NCBI GenBank assembly: GCA_004519485.1
Contig: CP038111.1
Location: 124,001-188,000 of the forward strand
Length of the DNA: 64,000 nt
Origin: Nannochloropsis oceanica
Taxonomy: Eukaryota > Sar > Eustigmatophyceae > Eustigmatales > Monodopsidaceae
Direction of reading: 5' to 3'
Shown here: positions 1 through 10,875 of the stretch, in pieces
How positions within the stretch are numbered: the stretch's first letter is position 1
How the letters are laid out: every line of letters begins with the position of its first letter
Program-made: the position numbers and the translations under genes
The notes under the pieces: model-generated
The model's input: only the letters and a program-made list of their open reading frames with translations
The model's database searches: none
Told to the model about the DNA's origin: nothing

Positions 1-249
1 CCACACCCGTCGCCGCCGCAACAGCAGTATCATCACCAACAGCAACGATCTCATCAGCCGGTGGCACCACAACAGCAGCACCAGCAGCAATACTGTCCTC
101 AGCACCACCAGCCTCAGCTGCAACAGCAGCACGTGCAGCAACAGCACCTACAGCAAGGGTCGTGGCATCACCAGCAGCAGCAGCAGCAGTTTCAAGCTCC
201 TGGCGGCCAGCCGCAGCCGCCGCCACCACCGGGATGGAGGCATGGGTAA
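1..249 (+). CDS. 3' end of a gene with a Gln/His/Pro-rich C-terminus (5' partial)
   Basis: The frame is open from base 1 and ends at TAA 247-249, so this is the last 82 codons of a gene that begins before the window. The visible protein is almost entirely Gln and His with some Pro, and ends in a short Pro run followed by GWRHG. Such tails occur in transcription and RNA-binding factors but carry no family signal, so no function is assigned. CAG/CAA and CAC/CAT codons are mixed, so the tract is older than a fresh CAG expansion. The strand choice rests on the clean open frame running in from the window edge. The next gene faces it from the other strand. Confidence 0.6.
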   Translation, partial: PHPSPPQQQYHHQQQRSHQPVAPQQQHQQQYCPQHHQPQLQQQHVQQQHLQQGSWHHQQQQQQFQAPGGQPQPPPPPGWRHG

Positions 250-828
250 AAGAAGAGGAAAATGGAAAGAACGAGATAGAGAGTAAAAAATCGAGGAAGA
301 GGAGGAAGACAAATAGGCGAGAATGGAGAGGAAGAAGAGGAAGAGGGAGGACAAGGACTGAAATGGTGTGACTAGTGGCGGTGAAAGAAAAGGGCAAGAT
401 ATGCTCTTACTCTCATCGATACCCCTCCCCCCAACATGCAAACATACAGACACATACACACACCCTCTCTTAATTACATACGCACTCGCACACGCAAAGA
501 TAGAAGAAACACCAAGGTCCAAGTAAAAAAAAAGATTGGATCAAGGCACAAAAGAAGTGATTTAATTTAGGATTCCCCAGAGAGAGAAAGAAAAGTACCA
601 CTACATGCATAAAGTCGTTGTCCTCCTCATCTTCTTTCCTTCGCATTCACCCATTCCTCATCATATTCCTCCTTCATTTTTAAAATTCTTCACAAATACC
701 ACGACTTCTCCCACCATTCCCTCTCACTCATTTGAAACCACACCCTCTTCGCTTTTCCTGCCATGCACTCTTTTCTTCTAATTAATCTGACAACTCCTTC
801 TTGCAATCATTCTTCTTCTTATTCATCA
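250..828. other. Convergent intergenic region
   Basis: This lies between two genes ending toward each other. The first 110 bases are purine-rich (GAGGAAGA type); the rest is pyrimidine-rich low-complexity sequence with CA-rich stretches near 430-490. It probably holds the two 3' UTRs. I see no convincing reading frame. Confidence 0.6.
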
Positions 829-1932
829 TCATGCCGAGACTTTTGACGATGGCGACGACTCCGTCTCAGCGGCCCCCGCCCTCTCCTCCTTTCCCTCCCC
901 CTCCTCCTCCTTCCTATTCTTCTCCACCAACTCCTCCTGCTCCTCCCTCTCTAGCCCCTCCAAAAAGGAAACCAAGGACTGTGTGCTCGAAGCCAAGCCC
1001 GTCACTTCAGCTGCCTTAGAGGAAGCCGACGAGGTCAAGGACAGGAGCGACGATCGTTCCTCCCCTGCCAGCGGCCCAACATACTCATAGATTGTTACGA
1101 ACACGGACTGGGTCGCAGGGTCCCTTATCTTCTCGATCCATATGACGCCGTCCATGTAGCTGACATCTGCGAAGGCAGTGCCTAGATTTCCCACATTTTG
1201 AGGGAGGGGGAGCTTCCATTGTTTGCCTGCCTTGGAGAAGGGGCTGTTGATGTTGACGTAGTTGGAAGTGAATTCGAAAACCAGGCGGCCTTGTGGCGTC
1301 AGGTTGTATTTTGCGGAGGATACGAGAGACTCCCAGTACTTGTCTTTAAACTTCATGACATTCTCGAGGCGGTCGTCGCGGTGGATATCATAATACACAC
1401 GAGTGCCGGGGGGGAGGATTTTATACCTCTCTTCCGTGGTGAATGCCAACTTCCATCTTCCCTTCATCGCCTCAGCCAAGCCTTCCAAAGTACGAACAGG
1501 GGAGCCGTTCTTGATCAAGGTATCGGCGTACCCAATCATCATATCCCGGGTCTCGGGGGCGAGCATCCCGGCGTTGACATCTTTTTCTTCCATGAATTTG
1601 AGGCAGCACAAAAGCTCTTGCCATTCAAAGAGGACTTCGTCGGGCGGTCGATACATCTCACGGTCCCATCCTTTGGGTATGTACTTGGTCTGAGAACGTT
1701 GTAGTGGGCTGGAGGGGGGAGGGGTGGGCGTGGAGGTGGCGTATCTGAATAGGCTGCTGCGGGTTGAGGAGGATAATGAGGAAGAGGAGGATGGTCTGCT
1801 GATGACGAGGGCATGCGGGATGAAGGCGCTTGCAATCGGAGCGCATAGGCCCAGGGCAGCCGTGACAACACCAGCAGCCGTCCCTGCTAGTAGCATAGCA
1901 GTACCTCTTATTCTTCTTGGTGGTGGTGCCAT
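829..1932 (-). CDS. Plastid lipid-associated protein / fibrillin family protein
   Basis: A 367-residue single-exon protein. Residues 1-36 form a signal peptide ending in ASA, followed by Phe37 (FIPH), the bipartite plastid presequence of secondary red-lineage algae; a Ser/Arg-rich transit-like stretch follows to about residue 80. Residues 90-285 match the PAP/fibrillin lipocalin-like fold: the strand GRWKLAFTTEERYKILPPGT is the hallmark start, and DVSYMDGVIWIEKIRD and VFVTIYEYVGPL are later strands. The last 80 residues are Ser, then Glu/Lys-rich and probably disordered. Fibrillins bind lipids, quinones or carotenoids at plastoglobules and thylakoids; the ligand here cannot be read. The gene is divergent from rlmH. 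Confidence 0.85.
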   Translation of the reverse strand: MAPPPRRIRGTAMLLAGTAAGVVTAALGLCAPIASAFIPHALVISRPSSSSSLSSSTRSSLFRYATSTPTPPPSSPLQRSQTKYIPKGWDREMYRPPDEVLFEWQELLCCLKFMEEKDVNAGMLAPETRDMMIGYADTLIKNGSPVRTLEGLAEAMKGRWKLAFTTEERYKILPPGTRVYYDIHRDDRLENVMKFKDKYWESLVSSAKYNLTPQGRLVFEFTSNYVNINSPFSKAGKQWKLPLPQNVGNLGTAFADVSYMDGVIWIEKIRDPATQSVFVTIYEYVGPLAGEERSSLLSLTSSASSKAAEVTGLASSTQSLVSFLEGLEREEQEELVEKNRKEEEGEGKEERAGAAETESSPSSKVSA

Positions 1933-2557
1933 GGCCTACGTACTGGAGTGCTAGTTGCTGTGTGTGTCATGTTGGGAAGGAAGAGGGGAGGTCGATCAGT
2001 GTTGAGAAGTTGAATAACTGAGCAAAGCAAAACCATAGACTACAACAGCACAAGTGTGGTGTAATCTACCCGTACTTCTGATACTACTTGTGCGTGCCTG
2101 GGTGTGTCATGGTCAACTGCATTGCGAGAAATATCTAGATGGAATCAGGTTTTCTTCAAGAAAGTTGCTTCAACCCACCACAGTTCTTCACTTCTCTAAC
2201 AAACCTTACCACTGTGTCCACACGCACCGACAGGCATATACAAGGGCAACGAAGTTTATATCAAGGAGCGACCGCAGCATGCGCGAAGCTGGGACACGAT
2301 TTCTGTAAAGGGTTCTGGCGGATGGGAGACGTGCGGCCGTGGAGGTACGCCAAAAAAAAAGACCCTCGGGCTCCATCTTTAAGAATCGTTTATGCAATTT
2401 GTGCTCTTTCGAAATCCATATTCGACAGACCCTCACAATGATTTAGCTCAACGCTTCCTCTCCGCCCTCGTGTCCTCAATCCCAAACCCCAAACCCCATC
2501 CCTTCTGTCCCCACCCGTACCAGGGCACTTCCTCTTCTGATTTTTCGCCTCGTACTC
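1933..2557. promoter_or_regulatory. Divergent intergenic region between fibrillin and rlmH
   Basis: This 625-base spacer separates two genes transcribed away from each other and must contain both promoters. No TATA box or other motif stands out, and the short frames on either strand are not convincing. Confidence 0.5.
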
Positions 2558-3327
2558 TTGAGCACGTTGCAGCCGACCATGTCTTTCATAGCTTTCCAAA
2601 CCCAGCGCCTCGCCTCCACCCTGCGCATCTGTTCTACAACAGCCACCACCACCATTTACCCCACACGCGCCTTTCGGGCCACCCCGACCTGCGGCCTCCA
2701 AATCAACATTCACATACGGGGCAAGCGCACGGGCGGCGAAGAATACCTCAACGACGCTTACCTTGAGTACACAAAGCGCCTGAGACCTGTTTTAGAACTC
2801 GAGACCATATGGCACAAGACAGATGAGGAGCTAAAGGCTGCCGTAGCCAAGGAGAAAGCACCTGTTATTTGTCTCGATGAACGGGGGAAACAGCTACCGT
2901 CATTAGAGTTAGCGGACGTGCTTTATAAGCGATTGGAAGAGGGTAAGTGAAAGACAGGCAAAAAGAGTTTTGGTGTAATATCAAAAAATTGTGACATAGG
3001 TCATTGGAAGCATTCATGGCTTTCCTTTCATTGTCTTTATGCGACTCCTGGCCGTTTTCTCGCTTTATCTTCGTCTAGAGCCGCCAAGCATTGTGCCATG
3101 TCCGCCCTACACATTTCAGCTCCTTTCCCCTACCCCTCCCTTCAGGTGGTTCTCGGCTAGTGTTTGTGATCGGGGGCGCCGAGGGCCTGCCCTCCGCCTT
3201 GAAAAACAAGGAGCTTTGGAGTTTGTCCAAGTTGACCTTCACACATCAGTGGGCTCGTGTTTTGCTGACAGAGCAGATATATCGAGCGACGGAGATAAAG
3301 AAGGGAAGTGGATATCATAAGGAGTAG
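2558..3327 (+). CDS. rlmH: RlmH-type 23S rRNA (pseudouridine1915-N3)-methyltransferase, organellar
   Basis: Two exons, 2558-2942 and 3146-3327, joined at GTAAGT...TTCAG in phase 1, give 188 residues; an in-frame ATG at 2579 would give 181. After an N-terminal extension of about 45 residues rich in Ser, Thr and Arg, the body is the SPOUT methyltransferase RlmH (about 155 residues in bacteria). The motif FVIGGAEGL at the SAM knot lies just after the splice junction, followed by LSKLTFTHQWARVLLTEQIYRA and the C-terminal GYHKE, matching the bacterial T.PH..R..L.EQ.YRA...G..YH pattern. The enzyme methylates a pseudouridine in helix 69 of the large-subunit rRNA, so the target is an organellar ribosome. 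The presequence lacks a clear signal peptide, which favours mitochondria, but that is inference. Confidence 0.93.
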
Positions 3328-4593
3328 TGAGAGCTTCGTTGTGGGAGAGGGAATCCCCCATTCTAGGTGTGCTTATTCAGGGTTCACATTTATTTTGTTC
3401 GTAAGTGAGCTGGGAAGAGGGGATGAAAGCTCAGGGAAAGTGTGAATTCTTATGGATCTTAAACATAATGAAGGGAAATTCAAATGAAGAAAAGCAATGA
3501 GTCACGGATATGAAGATCCGGGTACATGCTTATCTTGGATAGAAACACACAGGGAAGTGCGAGGAAAGGAAGTGGAAGAGGACGTTGGAACTCGCGTGGA
3601 TAGTTCTGTTGATTATTCAACCTCTTTCACTGGGAGAGGCTATTGCTTCTTTTCTACTTCTACCGCATCTACTTCTGCGTGCTCCTTCGCTCTACATTTC
3701 ACCACTCTCTTTGCCCTTAGGAAGGGTCCTTGCCTCGCTGCGACTCAATCGGTTTCATTATTGCTGTTACTACCGGCCTCCTTTGTCTACGTGTGTTTTG
3801 CCTCGCCATGTCTCTATCCTCATTATCAATGTAGTTGATTTTTTTTTGAAATCTGTGATTGATTTTCTTTCTCTTCCAAGATTTTGGCTACCCGTTTAAT
3901 CTTTACGGCGGCCTCTGTTACTCGTATTCATCAGCGATTTCCCCCTCGTCTCCTGCACTATTCTTTTTCCAGTCATGCCGCGTCGCTGGTTCGCCTCTAC
4001 AGATTAAATCTATTGCAGTGTCTGCGATTGTATGTGTGCATGACTGTCCTGTGACCCCTCCCTCCTCCCTTTCATCTACCTCTCCACCTCATATCCTGCT
4101 TTGCTGGCTTGGCAATCATAGGGATTCAAAGAGCACACTCCTCATGGCAAATGAAAATGACATTTATCCCATACAAATTACTCTCGATCGGCAATTAATC
4201 AATACATAATATAACCTCATTATATCTCTTTCCATATTTGAAAACATATAATAAATGCATGGGAATCGTTACTCCACACATTCCTCTGCAGCCTTAAAAA
4301 AAAAGGGCTGCTTGATCGGCATTCAAGGGAAAGAAGAATGTGAGCTCTTTTGTGCGCGCGTTCCAAAACGAAAGCACAGACGAAATGTCAGGGAGGTATG
4401 TGTGTAACCTCCTTTTGTGAGCTTGTCACCCAAAGACTTACGCAAAGCGCAAGCAAGTTGTACGAGAGGCCACGCCTAACACAGCCTAGAGGAGAGTAAT
4501 TTTTGCAAACTCTTCCTCGTCTTTCCTCCCTCTCTCCAAATACACAGTCCAAGCCCGCATTCCCTCCTCCACATCTTTCGGCCCCTTCCTCTT
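3328..4593. other. Convergent intergenic region
   Basis: This 1.27-kb stretch lies between the 3' ends of rlmH and the RRM gene. From about 3650 to 4100 it is pyrimidine-rich, which makes long but low-quality frames. Around 4140-4260 it becomes AT-rich. I recognise no gene or RNA. Confidence 0.5.
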
Positions 4594-6581
4594 TTAATTT
4601 CGTAGCCCCGCTGGAAAAGGCTGCATGAGCATATGCTGCTGCAGCTGCCCCTGGGGATGATGCTGCTGCTGAAGCTGGTGGTGGTGCATGTGCTGCAGCG
4701 GCAGCAGCTGCTGCTGCTGCCGCTGATACATGTCATACCCCATCGCCATCCCAATTCCCCCTCTCTCTCCATTCAACTGCATATGCCCCCCCATACCAAC
4801 CCCCCCTCCCGGACCACCCTGCATCTGGACAACCCCCCCTCTCGTTCCACCTCCTCTTACCCCCACCTCCCTCCCTCCCCTACTACCCCCCAAAGGGGCC
4901 ACGGCATAGGCAGGTGGGAAGCCAGACTGGGCGTGCTCTCCATCCCCGACAGTCTTGTTGGGCTTGTAAAACCTCACGTTAAGGGTGCGGCCGTCGAGCA
5001 CAGTGCGGTGCAAGGAGCGGACGCTGTTGGCGCCTTCTTCCGGGGTAAGATATCTGATGATGCTGTGAGGTAGGGATGCGGAGGAAGGGTGATGAATGGG
5101 TAGGAAGGGCAAGCGGTGAGCCGAATGCTTTCGTATGAGAACGACAAGGACATATCGCGGCAAGCCTCAGGGTGAAGTGAAGATGACCGACAAAATCCTA
5201 ACCTTCCCTCGCTCGCTCCCTCTCCACTTATCCCCCCCCCTTTCCACCGAGCACTTACGCCCACCCTTTGCTCCTCAGCGTATCCGCATGCCTCTGAATC
5301 TGACACGAGACCAACCGTCCCGCCTGGGCCATGTGGCATGCCAGGACCTCGTCGCCCGTATGCCAAGGAATGTTTCCGCAGGTTACCGTCTCACTCACTT
5401 CCATCGTCGCCGGACTCTTCCCCATCATCTCCAAATGTGCCCTATCCAATCGAACCAAGATCTTTCTGTCCTTCACGACGCAGCCATGCATCTGCTCAAT
5501 GGCCCGTTGGGCCTCATCGGAGGAACGGAAACGAAGCAAACCAAAGCCGCGGGAACGCCCAGACATGTTGGTCTTGATATGCACGTCGTAGGGGCTGAAG
5601 TCGCAAAACACCCCGCGGAGACCCTCGGCCGTCATCTCCCAAGGGAGGTTCCCCACCTATTTAAGGACCAGAACGAATCAGACGGGAGTACTCAGGAAAA
5701 AGGGACAGTATACAGTAAAAAATGGACTGGCCGCGCGACAGTGAGGACAATGGCAACCAAGGCGCCGCCTCCTATCTTCTCCCTCCTCACTATCTATCCC
5801 TGCCCTCCCCCTTGCCCCTCTCTTGATTCCACGTACAAAGACGACGAATCCCTCTTCCTGCTCGATGTCCGTGCGGTCCTCTCGGATGTATAATGGCCGT
5901 CCTTCCACCTCCCTCCCGCTCAGCAGCTCAATCGCCCTATTCACGCCATCGGGACCGTCGAATGTCACAAGGCTAGAAGCAAGGGAGGAGAAAGGGGGGG
6001 GGGGGGTGGAGGAAATGATATAATGACACTGTCACATGAAAAGACCTCCATCGAGGGCTCTCTCTGTTGTCATATACCGACCACGGGCACGGGAATAAGG
6101 CACCGACTACTTGATACACATAGACACACGGTACAAGCAGTTCCATCCTTCCGTCCTCTCAGCAGGATCACTTACGCCCAACCCTTGGAGCGACCCGTGT
6201 CGCTATGCGTCTGCACTTCCACGTCGGTGACGGGGGCTGCCGTCTCCATTATTGCCTTAAGGTTGTCTGCCGTGGTGCTCCATGAGAGATTACCCTGGGG
6301 TTGAAGGATGTTTGAACATGATAATTGCATGGGAGAGAAGGGTGAGTGCAGATGTCGGGACGTTCTCACAAGTGCACGCCTGCAGTTTTTGGATGAAATG
6401 GGGGGTCCGGGAGATGGTGTCGCGCCCGAATACCTGGGACGACAAGCTTCGTTCATTTGGGCCCAACATGTCCTGATGTGGTATATGGTTAAAGGGTATC
6501 CTTTTCCCGCTTTGCACTTACCACGAAGACAGTCTTGCTCATGCCTGATGGCACAGCGCCGGCCGCGCCTGGTTCCCCCAT
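4594..6581 (-). CDS. Three-RRM RNA-binding protein with Gly-rich and Gln/His-rich tail
   Basis: Five exons on the minus strand: 6581-6522, 6294-6176, 5972-5837, 5656-5259 and 5062-4594. Every junction has GT..AG and the sum is 1182 nt (393 residues); a stop lies in frame just before the ATG. RRM1 spans residues 16-95 (RNP2 VFVGNLSW, RNP1 region SKGWALVTF), RRM2 about 104-180 (FVGNLPW, RGFGLLRF), and RRM3 about 193-270 (TCGNIPW, SKGWAIIRY). The remaining 120 residues are Gly-rich and then Gln/His-rich. Tandem RRMs of this kind occur in hnRNP-M and yeast Gbp2-like mRNA-binding proteins, so a role in mRNA binding is likely; no orthologue can be named. Two introns fall at matching sites inside RRM1 and RRM3. 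Confidence 0.9.
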
Positions 6582-8899
6582 GTTCTATTCGTAGTCGCAC
6601 AGAAATGCCCCAGTCCAGAAGTATGTGGTGCTCCTTAGTGTCCGCAAGCACTCTGTCATGTAGGAACAGCGAATGGGTTGAGTACAAAGAAACGTGAAGG
6701 ATATGAGTTGGGAGAACATGGGCTGCTGCTGTAGCAGCGACCCCTGCCACAAGTCTGGCAATAGATAAGAGTCCTAGGTTATAACTGCAGGAAACTGCTC
6801 TTTCAGAAGGGACTACAAGCAATCGTCTTTTTAGTGGAAGCGCAAGCAGCCAGAAAGTATTAGAAAATTTCTCGCTTGCTTATGTGCCTCGTAAGCAGTA
6901 GTGCTAGACGGCGACTCCCGCAAAATGAAGGTTGGAGTTGCCGCTGCATTGTTCTGACTGCACCTCATTTTAATCTTCTTGATAGCTCTTCAGGAAGCGT
7001 CAAAATCATAACCAGACCCACTATGTGTCACACATAAAGGTGTGGATGTGATCGTGGTATGCATATTGCTTGGATGTACTGTCTGGTCGACTTCTCATTT
7101 CGTAAAGTGGGGGGTTGGCATTTGCACGAACCGAAAGGAACGGTTTCTCTGCTGTTTTTGAACATCGCTTGCTCTCTCGGCCCAACATCCCACACTCATG
7201 ACGCCGTCATCGGTCATTATGTGTGGTCGTCCAGGCAGGGGCTGTTTGGCGGCCGCTCAGTGGTGTTGTAAAGTCAAGGGCTTGGATCATACGTCGTGTA
7301 CACAAAGACGTATGTAAATGTAAGGTAATAGTTAAAGAGTACGGGTTAACAACGCCGCCAACGGCCTCTTGTCGTGGCGTACTTGCCAGCGATCTTCAAT
7401 TGAGGAAAGGTGCTCTTCCTTCATTTTGTGCTCTTTTTGAGGTAAGTTCTAGACTTTGAGTCTATACAAGACATTGTCTCGAACATCAGTGGCATTGATA
7501 GATGAAGGAGGGATCAGCCTTTCCATGGGTCCTTGCCCATAGACTTCCTCGCTATTTCCCTTCAGAAAAATTCGCTCTCGCTATTTCCCTTAGAAAATCT
7601 TTCGTTGGTCATGCTTTACTGTGAATGATCCATAGCTTTCATACTCTATGTGTTCCCTCTCCCTCTCACTCTCACTGCGGGCGAGCGGTTTGGTCATATC
7701 GTCTTTGCTTCCGGATGTTGGCCGAAGAAGCCTCTCTTGCCCTGCTGTTCCCCTTAGCATCATGCAACATTGCTATGAAAACATGTGCACTACAATTTTA
7801 ACTTTTATGCTTAGTTTTTGAATAAAATGGAGGATGAGATGATGAACATGTAATTGTTATCGTCTCTAGCAGCAGTGACATGGATGAAGGGAAGACGGGC
7901 AGTCTTGCAAGAGGAACTTTGGGTTTTTGGGAGCAAGCGGAGGAGCGAGGAAAATGCTGCGGATTCTGTCTGTCGCGGGGACAGTGGGTGCGTCTCTGGC
8001 TTTTTTGGGACTGCGCGAAAAGTTACCGTCGGTAAATCAGCCAACAGAGTAGAATATGGTGGGTTGGGCGGGAGATCTTTTGAACCTTGGAAAAAAAGAT
8101 GCAAACGGTTACATGTGTCTTTGACATACCAGGTCATAGAGGAAAGTGAAGAGCTCCGGAAAAATCAATGCCACCGATCCTTTGAAAAATAGAGGATTTC
8201 AAACTCAGATTAGCGGGCCTTAAAGAAGACACAGCGAAATGCAAGAGAAAATACCGCGTGCAACATGTCAGAGCCTGGCGCGCCAAGTCTACTAGGACAG
8301 ATAGGGAGAACCATGATGCAGTATGAATAGCAATGATCTTTGAATTTTAAGGCATTATACACATCTAGTACTTTAGAATTTTGCCAATCAGAAAGGGACG
8401 AGTTTTTTGTAGAGCCAGCGAGTTAAAAATAATAATAAATTATTTCACTAAATCGATAAGCTAGCATAAAATCTGGAACCCGCATGGAATTCTATACTCA
8501 TGTAAGAAGAGTCAAGATCCAATCAGATTAATGTCGTGTTTGATCGTATGGTCTGGATTCACTCGACCGGAGTTAGAAGCTGGCGCGCGAACACTCATCA
8601 ATGCAAGCACTCGCGCCAAAAACTCCGTCTTTCCAGTTCGAGAAAGTGGCGGCCTGCTACTGTATATTACCTTTGCGCTACGAGAAGGACACGATACAAA
8701 CCTATCTATTCATATGACGCAGGACAAGACCCTCGTGCGTGTTCCTACACATGCGGACATGTCGGTGAAGGATGAGGTCTTGCTTAGTCGTCATTTGTCA
8801 TCCAAAAACTGCCATAAAAGTCAGAGTATCTGGCCTCCTCTTGACTACGCCACGCTCACCTCTCCCTGCAAACAAAGCCTCACATACAAAACAGCCACC
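6582..8899. other. Long intergenic region (2.3 kb)
   Basis: This is the longest stretch without a supported gene. It separates divergent genes, so it holds two promoters, yet is about four times longer than the other divergent spacers. Composition is mixed; 8300-8480 is AT-rich with poly-A and TAATAATAAAT. The longest frames (7811-8137 minus, 7854-8192 plus) oppose each other and have no recognisable protein features. A non-coding RNA or a fast-evolving gene cannot be excluded. Confidence 0.5.
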
Positions 8900-10875
8900 A
8901 TGCGACGACGGAATTTAGGGTTGGTCGGTCTTTTCTGGAGCGGCGCATTATCCTCTGCCTTTGTCTTCCCGGTGAAACCATTGGGGGCCAGCCGCCATGT
9001 GATGGAACAGCAGAAGCATATCACGGTGAGTCTCATCATAACGCGGCAACCCTAGAAGTCGCACGCTCGATTATTAGGGCGACTTGTGTGCAGCATGGAA
9101 AAAGACGCACGTTCAAGTAAGGGCAGACAGGGGTTCCGCACAATTTGAAGATTGTCATTATTTTGGGCCCCTTGCGTCCTCGCCACGTCTTCGCCAGCAC
9201 AGACAAGACACGCACAAAGCGGCCTTGTCGTGCTCCCTTCGCAACCCCGTGATACTCCACCCACGCACCATTCATCTTGACTCTTGCCTTTCCCGGCCTC
9301 TCTCCGCCCACCTTTTTGTTACAGTAACCCATTCAAATACAGCAACGGTGCTGTTCCAAATATGTGTCCATCCACTCACACCCCATCCCTTTGTATCTCC
9401 ACCTTTTCTCCTCCCATCGACTCAGCCGTGTAGCCTTTCCACATTCCAGCCCAGTATCAGCGGCAGTATCTGTGACAGCGGAAGAAGAAGAATTTTCTTT
9501 CCTTTCTCAAGGACAGCAACCGCAACAGAAGCCACCGCCGCTGGGGAGGCCGACACCGAGGCGGACGCGACAAAAATAGCCGCTGAAGTGGCAGCCATCA
9601 AGCCGATGAAGATTAAGGAGATCAAGGCCGAGCTGGAAGAGAGAGGGGTAGAGTGGAGAGATTTGCTGGAAAAAAATGAATTTTCGTTGAGGTTGGCCGA
9701 GGCACGCGTCAGAGGCACCACGAAGTCCCCGCCACCTGTGGAGGATGAGAAGAAGAAGGAGGAGAACGAGAGCGTGGACACAGCGGAACAACCCCGAGCG
9801 GAATCGTCGTCGTCATCGGCATCATCGCCGCCTCCGCCTCCCAAGGAGCAGCCGGCAGCAGGAGGAGCAGCAGCATCGGCGACGACTAAAATGGATGAGG
9901 CGGCGCGGTACACCAAGGCCCTGGCTGAAGTGATGAAGCTCAAGGTTCGTACGCGGGAGAAACGCCAAAAGAACGCGCACGATTAGGACAAAAGGGGGAA
10001 CTGATAAAAGGAAGTATTTCTGGAATAGATTAGTCCATTTACTAGGACAGAAGAAAGAGAATAATTGATCTAATGTACGTAACATCCTATCAACACCCAT
10101 TCCTCCCTCCCTCCCTCCCACCCTCCCTCCCTCCCTCCCTCCCTCCTCCCTCATTCTCCTTTTTTCCCACCAGATCACCGAAATAAAGAAAGAGCTCGAC
10201 CTACTTAAGATTCCGCACTCGAGCTTTTTCGAAAAACGCGAGTTTGCCGAAGCCCTCGCTCGGGCCCGCGTCAACCCCCCTTCCAGCAGCAGCAGCAGTA
10301 GTACCAGTCGGGGGGATAACGTCGACCCGGACGAAGATCCAAGTCAGTATCGGTTTGTAGAAGTCAAACGGATGCCCAAGGAGGGCGGAGAAGGAGGAGG
10401 CGGCGGGGGACCACGGGCTGGGGCAGGAGCGGGAGGGAGGGCCGGAGAGAGACCAGGGCCGGGTTCAGGAAGGGGAGGAGGGGGAGGTGATCCGTTCTCA
10501 GATATTTTCAACGCACGGGGTGGAGGCGGAGGAGCTTCAGCTGGAACCAGGGCTGGGGGCGCATCGGGCGTGGGGGGGTTTGCCGACGCTTTCTTTAAGC
10601 AGACCGGTGGTGCGAGGGGAGGAGGGGGAGGGAGCCCGTTTGGTGGGGGAGGGTTTGGGGGCATGCCAGGCATGGGAGGGATTGACCCGAGCATGATAGC
10701 ATCGATCATGTCAAACCCTCGGACACAAGCCGCATTTCAACGGGCACAGCAAAATCCTAAGGTGATGGCAGCGTTGCAAGACGTCATGTCTAATCCGGCC
10801 AACATTGCCAAGTATGCGAATGATAAGGAGGTGACAAGCGTGTTGAATGAACTGCAAAGTTTATTTAGAAAGTAG
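8900..10875 (+). CDS. Tic40/HIP-like plastid co-chaperone with two SAP-like motifs and a C-terminal STI1 domain
   Basis: Three exons are proposed: 8900-9025, 9450-9944 and 10174-10875 (440 residues). Residues 1-20 are a signal peptide ending in SSA before FVFP, the plastid-type site. Residues 95-131 and 208-241 carry two related helical motifs (KIKEIKAELEERGVEWRDLL and ITEIKKELDLLKIPHSSFF, each followed by EK.EF...L). They resemble the SAP-like fold of the MANF/ARMET C-terminus. A long Gly/Pro-rich linker leads to the last 60 residues, MSNPRTQAAFQRAQQNPKV... ending LNELQSLFRK, which match the STI1/DP domain of Tic40 and HIP. Tic40 works with stromal Hsp93/Cpn60 at the inner envelope; no membrane helix after the presequence is seen, so a soluble role is possible. 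The start of exon 2 is the least certain junction, and the second donor is a weak GTTCGT. Confidence 0.75.
10096..10150. repeat. CCCT tandem repeat in an intron
   Basis: About eleven near-perfect CCCT units lie in the second intron of the Tic40-like gene, shortly before its acceptor at 10171-10173. The repeat supplies an exaggerated polypyrimidine tract; the minus strand could form a G-quadruplex. Confidence 0.85.

Noticed and set aside
3497-4209. Several overlapping plus-strand frames in the spacer after rlmH
   Set aside because: They follow pyrimidine-rich sequence, are rich in Ser, Leu, Pro and Phe, and overlap each other in different frames; none has a domain.
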